The notes beneath the pieces were generated by a model that saw only the letters and a list, made by a program, of their open reading frames with translations, did not search any database and had not been told where the DNA came from. A stretch of DNA of 13,604 nucleotides from JAHEJX01 sp041605955 (GTDB lineage: Bacteria > Actinomycetota > Acidimicrobiia > Spongiisociales > UBA5794). Positions 8,368 through 13,604 of this stretch are shown piece after piece (the first letter of the stretch is position 1; each line of letters begins with the position of its first letter). The position numbers were made by a program, and so were the translations under genes. The DNA lies in the NCBI GenBank assembly GCA_041605955.1, contig JBFIXI010000082.1, positions 1 through 13,604 of the forward strand, read 5' to 3'.

Positions 8368-11300
8368 GCGCCTTGGCGAACTTGTCGCCGGGAGCGGCAA
8401 CTTCCCGCACCCCCACGGTGTCCTGGTGCCAGTAGCTGTCACCAACTGCCGTTATGCCTCCGGACCGCCCCTTCAGGAGCAGCAATGCACCGGCGTTGCT
8501 GTGTCCGGCGATGTTCTGGTCTGGAATGCCGATGGCCAAGTCAGCGTCGCCATCGTTGTCTGCGTCGAGCGCCCGCAGCGCCCAACCGAGATGGTCGCGT
8601 ACGTTCGCCCTACCTTTGATCCCGGGACTGTCCTCGTTCCAGCGTTGATCGTCCGCCGTCCTCAGGCCGTTGATTCCGCCATGGAGGATGGCGACATCGC
8701 CAGCGGCGCTCTTTCCGGTGACGTCCTGGAAGGGAATCCCGATGGCCAGGTCGTCACGGCCGTCGGCGTTGAAGTCGCCGGCGGCCAGGTCGTACCCGAA
8801 TCGGTCGCCGGCCTCCACCACGCCGAGGACGCCGGACGAGGCCTCGTGCCAGAAACGGTTGCCAATGTCGCTGAGTCCGCTTGCTCCGCTGAGCATCACT
8901 GCCACTCCGCCGGCGCGCTTGACTGCTGCATGATCCTCTTGGGGCACCCCGACGGCTAGGTCAGGCCGGTCGTCGCCGTTGAAATCCCCGGCTTCGAGAA
9001 CCGACCCGAACCGATCTCCGGCCTCGGCTTCATTTCTCATGGTGCCGATGTCCTGATGCCACCATTGATCGGCGTTCGCGTCCAGACCCAATAGTGAGCC
9101 GCCCATAACGAGGACGGCTCCCGAATCGGCCTTACCCCGAACGTTCTTGCCGGGAATGCCGATCGCCAGCTCCCATGAACCATCGCGGTCGAAATCGGCC
9201 GCAGCCAGCGCCCTGCCGAGCTGGTCACCGGCTTGGTTCTTACCGAGGACGCCCGGCTTGTCCTGATGCCAGGCCTCATCTCCGACCACGACGAGGCCCG
9301 CCGGGGAGCCGAACAGGATCGCCACCCGCCCTGCGTTGGATTTGCCGGCGACATCCTCGAAGGGGACTCCGACCGCAAGATCGGCGAATCCGTCTCCGTT
9401 GAAATCGCCGGTGGCCAGGGCAGCGCCGAACCTGTCTCCGGCATTGTTCACACCAAGCACGCCGCCGGTGTCCTGGTCGAAGGCCGTTGCGGCCGACGCC
9501 GTGAGGCCGGTGTCGGAGCCATAGAGGACGTGTACGCGGCCGACGTCGGCCTTCCCCGCGCTGTCCTCGCGCGGCGCGGCGATCGCCAGATCGCTGAAGC
9601 CGTCCAGGTTGAAGTCGCCCCAGGCGAGCTCGGCGCCGAATTGGTCACCGGCCTCCCCAATGCCACCGATGCCGCCCGCCCCCTGCCTCCACACATCGTC
9701 GCCGGCGGTGTCGAGGCCGGTGCGAGTTCCGTAGAGGACGTTGACCGCACCGAATCCGTCCTCACCGGGGACGCCGACAGGCAGATCCTCGTATCCATCG
9801 CCGTTGAAGTCCGAGGTGAGACGGAACGTGGCGCCCGGGTTGACGTAGAACGTGTCGCATACCTGCGCCCCCTCGTCATCCCGAACACACACCTGGGCGT
9901 GCCTGGTAGCAGTGGAGTTGAACGCATGGCTGAAGCGGCGCGGCGATGGCCCTGCCTTGCTTTGCACTGGGCCCTCTCCCCAATTCACGGTAACGATGTG
10001 AGTGTCGCTGGTACCCGGATCCGAGAAGAAGACGTCCATGTTGACTTCGGCTCCGATCGCCGGAGTTGCGTCGAACTCGATACGGTCCAATTCAGGGGTG
10101 GCGTTGTCGATGTTGATGAGGATGCTGTCGGCGTCCACGCCGCCGTCGCCGTCGTCCACGCTGAGCGACACGAAATACGAGCCGTTCTCCACCGGGGTGT
10201 AGTTGATCCGATCGTTGGTTCCCGAGGCGACTACTTGGCCGAGCAGCCGGATCTTCCAGTCGTACGTGAACTGCTCAGAACCCGGGTCGGCGACGATGGA
10301 ACGCAGCCGAATCGCGTCACCCTCGCTACCACCGTCCGAGGTGGCCGGCATCGGCACGAAGTTGCGGTCGGTTATCTCCACGATCGGCGCAACGTTGTCC
10401 ACGATCACGGTTTGGGTAGCGACGTCAGACACGCCCCCGTCGTCGTCGGTGACGACCAGGTTGTAGACGTACTCGCCGTCGTCATCGGCCGTCAGGCTGA
10501 GGTTCTTGGTCGTGGCGGACGCGAAGAAGTCACCGTTGCGGGTGACCTGCCAGTCCCAGGTCCAGGTGTCGTCACCGGGGTCGATCCGGGTGCCGACCAT
10601 ATTGATGACGTCGCCTTCGACGCCGGTCGCTGGCCCGTTGATGCCGGCGATGGGGACAACATTGGCTACGTTGGCGGTGAAACCCCCGCTGCCGACGTCG
10701 CCGGTTTCGTCGCGGACCGTTACCACGACGGTAAACGCCCCGTTGTCCACGTAGACATGGGAGCCTGCCACGGACCCGCTACCGTCGCCGTTGTCGATGA
10801 TCGTGCAGTCAGCCGGACAGTCGGCGAGGGGGCTGCCGTCACCCCAGTCGATCGTCGCAGTGTGCAGCGGCGAGCCATCGTCGTCCACGAAGCTGGCATT
10901 CAGGTTGACAGCGTCACCCTCGTCCACATCCTGGTTACCACCGGCATCAACGGTGAGGCCGGCATTCTCCACGGTCGCCGTCAGGCTGTCTGCGCCGGAG
11001 TCGGTGCCGTCATCGACCGTCACCACGACCGTGTATACGCCGGGCGCGCCGTACGCGCGGGAGCCGGCGACGGTCCCGTTTCCGCTGGCCGGATCGAAGG
11101 TGAGCGTGCACTGCGCCGGACAGTCGTCGACAGCGCCGTCACCCCAGTCGATCGTCGCAGTGTGGCTGTCGCCGCGGCCGGGATCGAAGAACGAGGCATT
11201 CACCGCAACCGGCGCGCCCTCAGGGATCGGAGCCGGGTCGGGCCCGGCGTCGACGAGCGGCGGCACGTTGTCGATGGTGATGGTCACCTGAGCGACAGCC

Positions 11301-13051
11301 GACTCGTTGTCGCCGTCGCTCGCCGTGTAGGTGAAGCCGTCCGCGGCGCCGGCGGAGCCATCGTGCTCGTACGTGAACGTGCCGTCGGCCGCCAGCGTGA
11401 ACGCTCCTACGTGGCTGGCGGGGCCGGAGACGAGCGTGGCGGTGAGCGCCGGCTGCCCGTCGTCCGCATCGGTGTCGTTTGCCAGCACACCGGTGACAAC
11501 CGTGGTCGTGAGCATGCCTCCTTCGTCCACGTTGTACGTGTCGGGGGCTGCGTCCGGAACGGCGTCGTCGTCTTGAATAGTGCCGCGACCGCTCCCATCC
11601 CCGATGACGAGCCCGCCCGTCGGGCTGGACAGGTTCACCAAGAAGCGCTCATTGAGTTCCGCAACGTTGTCTCCGTAGGCCTCGACCTCGACGGTCATCG
11701 ACCCGGCCGCGGCCGGGATGTTGAGCAGCCGCTCGCTGATGTTCTCGAACTCGCCGGGATCGGCCGGGTTGACCGCGCCGGGCGCCGTGCTGATCCGCAC
11801 GGTGGTGGGGTCGGGCGCAGGAGGATCGATCGTGACGGTGAATGTGTAGATGGTCGGCGTCGGGCCGTCGGACTCGGGCTCGACCACATCGTCGATCGAC
11901 GCCGTGGGAGCTCCTTCGTCGTCTCTGATGTCGACGGATACCGAAGCCACAGGCACCCCGTCGTAGAGGGGATCGCCGGGAGATGTCGCCTCGTGCGTGA
12001 CAACGTCGGTGCGATCGCCGTCGGCCACGGCATTGTCCGGAGCCGTGACCGTGAAGGTCTTGGCGGTGTCCCAATCGGTGGCGTCGAAACTCTGCGAGGG
12101 GGGCGAGACGGTGACCTCGCCATTGGTGTCCGAAGGTGTGATCGTCACCGCGGCCGCCGGCTGAGCATCCAAAACCACCGTGTAGGAGGCGCCGAGACCG
12201 CCCTCATCGATCGCGAGATTGGACTCAGATACCGTCACTCCGGCGGCGTCGTCGTCGTCGATCGTGGCGGCTACGTCGTCGATAGCTATTCCGTCGTAGC
12301 CGGTGTCGCTGGAAGTCGCCGTATGGGTGACGATGTCGGCCGTGGTTCCATCGATCACAGCGTCGTCTACCGCAGTGATCGTGAAGGCGCGCGGAGTCGC
12401 CCAATTGACAGGCGTGAAGGTACGGCTGGCCGGGGTTACGAGCACCTCGCCGGAGCTGGTGGCGACGGTGATTACCACGTTGCTCGTGGGTTCCGAGGTG
12501 AGCACGACCGTGTATTGGACGCCCGGCTCGCCTTCGGTGACGTTCACCGCCGCCGTGGAGACTGTCACGCCGGCGGCGTCGTCGTCGTCGATGGCAACAT
12601 CCACAGTGTCGATGGCGATGCCGTCATACCCCGTATCGTTGGAGACAGCGGAGTGATTGATCGTGTCGGCCCGCGGCCCGGTAGCCACGTCGTCATCGGG
12701 CACCGTCACGGTGAACTGCTGCGGTGTAGACCAATCTGCCGGAGTGAAGGTGCGATCGGAGGGCGAGATCTGCACGTTGCCGTTGGTGTCGCTGGCGCTA
12801 ATGACAACGTCGTCGGTCGGCGCTTCGGTCAATACCACCGTATAGACCTCGCCGGCGGCGCCCTCGGTTGGCGACAACAACGACTCGGAGACGATCACTC
12901 CCGGTGCAGCCGCCGTCGCGGCGCCGGGAACGGCCGCCACCATTGAAGCGAGGAGCACTCCGACGCCGAGCAACGACAGGCGCCGTCGCCGGCAAGAGGA
13001 CCATCTCTCGCTACCCCTCGGTGTCTGTGCACGGGGCACGGCCGAACCCAT
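8363..13051 (-). CDS. Large secreted Calx-beta / cadherin-like / PKD / FG-GAP propeller protein
   Basis: 1562 residues. Residues 1-49 form a signal peptide: a basic stretch (RRRR, 21-24), hydrophobic LSLLGVGVLLASMVAAV, and AATAAA before a likely cleavage. RRRRLSLLG also resembles a Tat motif. Then come three Calx-beta-like repeats (51-160, 161-270, 271-380; each with a TFTPxxW-like strand and, in the first two, TGYDGIAID), a more typical Calx-beta domain (381-497), a cadherin-like domain (501-594, DTYNVDEGG and VLANDTDADDG), about five PKD/Ig-like domains (595-1073), and seven FG-GAP repeats (1075-1562) with DFNGDG-type calcium loops. Acidic DDDD linkers suggest calcium-stiffened rods. CPAxC pairs (644-648, 745-749) and C1055/C1065 may be disulfides. 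No LPxTG, membrane anchor or T9SS-like tail is seen, so release or non-covalent binding is likely. No enzymatic domain is found. Adhesion or ligand binding is inferred from the domains. ATG 13051 has AAAGGG 6 bases upstream. Confidence 0.92.
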   Translation of the reverse strand: MGSAVPRAQTPRGSERWSSCRRRRLSLLGVGVLLASMVAAVPGAATAAAPGVIVSESLLSPTEGAAGEVYTVVLTEAPTDDVVISASDTNGNVQISPSDRTFTPADWSTPQQFTVTVPDDDVATGPRADTINHSAVSNDTGYDGIAIDTVDVAIDDDDAAGVTVSTAAVNVTEGEPGVQYTVVLTSEPTSNVVITVATSSGEVLVTPASRTFTPVNWATPRAFTITAVDDAVIDGTTADIVTHTATSSDTGYDGIAIDDVAATIDDDDAAGVTVSESNLAIDEGGLGASYTVVLDAQPAAAVTITPSDTNGEVTVSPPSQSFDATDWDTAKTFTVTAPDNAVADGDRTDVVTHEATSPGDPLYDGVPVASVSVDIRDDEGAPTASIDDVVEPESDGPTPTIYTFTVTIDPPAPDPTTVRISTAPGAVNPADPGEFENISERLLNIPAAAGSMTVEVEAYGDNVAELNERFLVNLSSPTGGLVIGDGSGRGTIQDDDAVPDAAPDTYNVDEGGMLTTTVVTGVLANDTDADDGQPALTATLVSGPASHVGAFTLAADGTFTYEHDGSAGAADGFTYTASDGDNESAVAQVTITIDNVPPLVDAGPDPAPIPEGAPVAVNASFFDPGRGDSHTATIDWGDGAVDDCPAQCTLTFDPASGNGTVAGSRAYGAPGVYTVVVTVDDGTDSGADSLTATVENAGLTVDAGGNQDVDEGDAVNLNASFVDDDGSPLHTATIDWGDGSPLADCPADCTIIDNGDGSGSVAGSHVYVDNGAFTVVVTVRDETGDVGSGGFTANVANVVPIAGINGPATGVEGDVINMVGTRIDPGDDTWTWDWQVTRNGDFFASATTKNLSLTADDDGEYVYNLVVTDDDGGVSDVATQTVIVDNVAPIVEITDRNFVPMPATSDGGSEGDAIRLRSIVADPGSEQFTYDWKIRLLGQVVASGTNDRINYTPVENGSYFVSLSVDDGDGGVDADSILINIDNATPELDRIEFDATPAIGAEVNMDVFFSDPGTSDTHIVTVNWGEGPVQSKAGPSPRRFSHAFNSTATRHAQVCVRDDEGAQVCDTFYVNPGATFRLTSDFNGDGYEDLPVGVPGEDGFGAVNVLYGTRTGLDTAGDDVWRQGAGGIGGIGEAGDQFGAELAWGDFNLDGFSDLAIAAPREDSAGKADVGRVHVLYGSDTGLTASAATAFDQDTGGVLGVNNAGDRFGAALATGDFNGDGFADLAVGVPFEDVAGKSNAGRVAILFGSPAGLVVVGDEAWHQDKPGVLGKNQAGDQLGRALAAADFDRDGSWELAIGIPGKNVRGKADSGAVLVMGGSLLGLDANADQWWHQDIGTMRNEAEAGDRFGSVLEAGDFNGDDRPDLAVGVPQEDHAAVKRAGGVAVMLSGASGLSDIGNRFWHEASSGVLGVVEAGDRFGYDLAAGDFNADGRDDLAIGIPFQDVTGKSAAGDVAILHGGINGLRTADDQRWNEDSPGIKGRANVRDHLGWALRALDADNDGDADLAIGIPDQNIAGHSNAGALLLLKGRSGGITAVGDSYWHQDTVGVREVAAPGDKFAKAL
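8366..9829 (-). repeat. Seven FG-GAP repeats, 210-bp period
   Basis: Calcium-loop aspartates fall at residues 1081, 1146, 1216, 1286, 1356, 1426 and 1496. From the second onward the spacing is exactly 70 residues. Each unit has a DxNxDGxxDLAIGIP-type loop, then a VLYG-type strand and AGDRFG. The C-terminal APGDKFAKAL repeats the AGDRFGxAL strand of the following blade, which fits velcro closure of a seven-blade integrin-alpha-like propeller. In unit 5 the loop is DFNGDDRPD (Gly replaced by Asp), and in unit 7 it is DADNDGD. Confidence 0.9.
9833..11269 (-). repeat. PKD/Ig-like domain block
   Basis: Residues 595-1073. The first two PKD domains (595-697, 698-797) contain TATIDWGDG exactly 100 residues apart (631 and 731), each followed by a CPAxC pair. 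Their DNA shares a 30-base identity (10835-10864 and 11135-11164, 300 bases apart). The next three domains (798-888, 889-983, 984-1073) are more diverged, with WDWQV, YDWKI and VNWGEG strands. Confidence 0.75.
11912..12901 (-). repeat. Three Calx-beta-like repeats, exact 330-bp period
   Basis: The strands TFTPADW, TFTPVNW and SFDATDW start at residues 101, 211 and 321, exactly 110 residues apart. At DNA level 12241-12262 and 12571-12592 are identical, 330 bases apart. The DDDDAAGVTVS linker recurs at 155 and 265. Similar units occur in many bacterial surface proteins. Confidence 0.85.
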
Positions 13052-13057
13052 TAACCG

Positions 13058-13063
13058 CCCTTT
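13058..13063 (-). promoter_or_regulatory. Ribosome binding site of the secreted-protein gene
   Basis: AAAGGG on the minus strand, 6 bases before ATG 13051. It supports this start over later codons that would cut into the signal peptide. Confidence 0.55.
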
Positions 13064-13202
13064 CGCGGGACCTACTTCAGCTCACCAGCGCCAGCAAACG
13101 CCGGGACTCGCCACGTCTTACGAGGCGACGACCGGCACCCCTCCGCGTCTCTTTGGCGGTGAGGGCCACCGACCGGCCGCGGGCCATTTTTCCAGCGACC
13201 GA

Positions 13203-13231
13203 TCCCAAGAACAAGGTCAGCCTGTCTTGGG
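13203..13231 (-). terminator. Imperfect hairpin downstream of the hydrolase
   Basis: CCCAAGA (13204-13210) pairs with TCTTGGG (13225-13231), with inner AGG/CCT pairing around a 4-base loop and a bulge. It begins 24 bases after the hydrolase stop. No T-tract follows in the minus direction. It could separate the hydrolase transcript from the secreted-protein gene. The rest of the 204-base gap (13052-13255) shows no convincing promoter. Confidence 0.35.
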
Positions 13232-13255
13232 CCGTTCCAGCTCGCGGCAAACTGC

Positions 13256-13604
13256 TCAGCTGTTCTGGGCCCCGGCTGCCGTCGCGGCCTGGCGGAGAAG
13301 TTCTCGATGAATGAGGTCCCGCTCTGCGTCGAGGAGGGCCACATGGCGCGAGGTTCGCAACCAGACGATCCGCTTGTCGCGGGAGCCCAAACGGGAGTAG
13401 ATGATCTCGGCACTCGCAGGGTGCACCGTTTCGTCGGCGTTGGACTGGATGACCACAGCGGGCGCTTCCACGCGAGGCAACGCCAGGCGCGCGGCGCGTA
13501 CCAGCGCCAAGAGGTCCGGCACGGTTCCGAGCGGTGAGCCCTCGTAGTGCACCCAGTAGCGAGCGGCTGGATCGGGAGGAATCTCGGCTGGGTCGCCCGG
13601 CCGG
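13256..13604 (-). CDS. Alpha/beta hydrolase, Est30-like carboxylesterase / monoacylglycerol lipase (C-terminal part)
   Basis: The last 115 codons of a gene whose 5' end lies beyond the right edge; the frame is open to the edge and no start should be assigned. The fragment matches the end of the Est30/monoacylglycerol lipase family: SNADETVHP carries the acid residue of the triad (Asp in NADE), followed by ASAEIIYSRL, and SRHVALLDAERD carries the catalytic His, where the family usually has SGH followed by VxxLDxE. The nucleophile Ser and cap domain are outside the window. These soluble enzymes hydrolyse short carboxylic esters or monoacylglycerols. The inferred release of glycerol would fit the nearby glpD, but that link is by context only. 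The protein ends in an Ala-rich tail (QAATAAGAQNS). Confidence 0.8.
   Translation of the reverse strand, partial: RPGDPAEIPPDPAARYWVHYEGSPLGTVPDLLALVRAARLALPRVEAPAVVIQSNADETVHPASAEIIYSRLGSRDKRIVWLRTSRHVALLDAERDLIHRELLRQAATAAGAQNS

Noticed and set aside
12241..12262. GTC trinucleotide run as a possible slippage (phase variation) site
   Set aside because: It encodes the acidic DDDD linker in frame and recurs at domain boundaries. Changes would add or remove Asp without frameshift.
9233..12946. A 1237-codon plus-strand open frame antisense to the secreted-protein gene
   Set aside because: It is a shadow of a repetitive high-GC gene: stop codons are rare in this antisense frame, the translation is Val/Gly/Arg/Asp-rich with no recognisable domain, and the minus strand gives a signal peptide, ribosome site and coherent domains.
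13175..13191. GGCC-gcg-GGCC stem followed by ATTTTT on the plus strand
   Set aside because: It looks like a mini-terminator, but no plus-strand gene lies upstream, and the 4-bp stem is expected by chance in GC-rich DNA.

Overview
The window reads as a high-GC actinobacterium-like chromosome. Supporting signs are the strongly GC-rich third codon positions, a DivIVA-domain coiled-coil protein of the type common in Actinobacteria, GTG starts, and hairpins without T-tracts. An Acidimicrobiia-like or other deep actinobacterial lineage is a guess that sequence alone cannot settle. There are no RNA genes, CRISPR arrays, insertion sequences, phage genes or tRNA-linked attachment sites. Coding density is very high and no gap exceeds about 205 bases.

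Left part (1-6547, all minus strand, transcribed right to left): a phosphohexomutase of the PGM/PMM superfamily, a DhnA/FbaB-type class I fructose-bisphosphate aldolase, a divergent ATP-type PEP carboxykinase homologue, and the first 646 codons of a DivIVA-domain coiled-coil protein that runs off the left edge. The genes are separated by 78, 140 and 87 bases. The first two gaps contain plausible promoters, and a long perfect hairpin lies between aldolase and carboxykinase. The set is therefore better seen as neighbouring units than as one tight operon.

Middle (6617-8356, plus strand): an FAD-dependent glycerol-3-phosphate dehydrogenase (glpD) diverges from the mutase across a 69-base gap that may hold two near-leaderless promoters.

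Right part (8363-13604, minus strand): a 1562-residue secreted multidomain protein converges on glpD with only 6 bases between the stop codons. It has a signal peptide, four Calx-beta-like domains, a cadherin-like domain, about five PKD/Ig-like domains and a seven-blade FG-GAP propeller. Beyond it, at the right edge, is the 3' end of an Est30-like carboxylesterase / monoacylglycerol lipase.

Together the metabolic genes fit growth on lipids, glycerol or organic acids. An esterase could release glycerol, GlpD makes dihydroxyacetone phosphate, the aldolase condenses triose phosphates to fructose 1,6-bisphosphate, and the mutase moves phosphate on hexoses toward polysaccharide precursors. The carboxykinase homologue would feed PEP if it keeps the canonical reaction. 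Glycerol kinase and fructose bisphosphatase are not in the window. The most unusual items are the altered active-site positions of the carboxykinase homologue and the exact, indel-free periodicities (330, 300 and 210 bp) that build the secreted protein. I found no clear evidence of a wholly new system.
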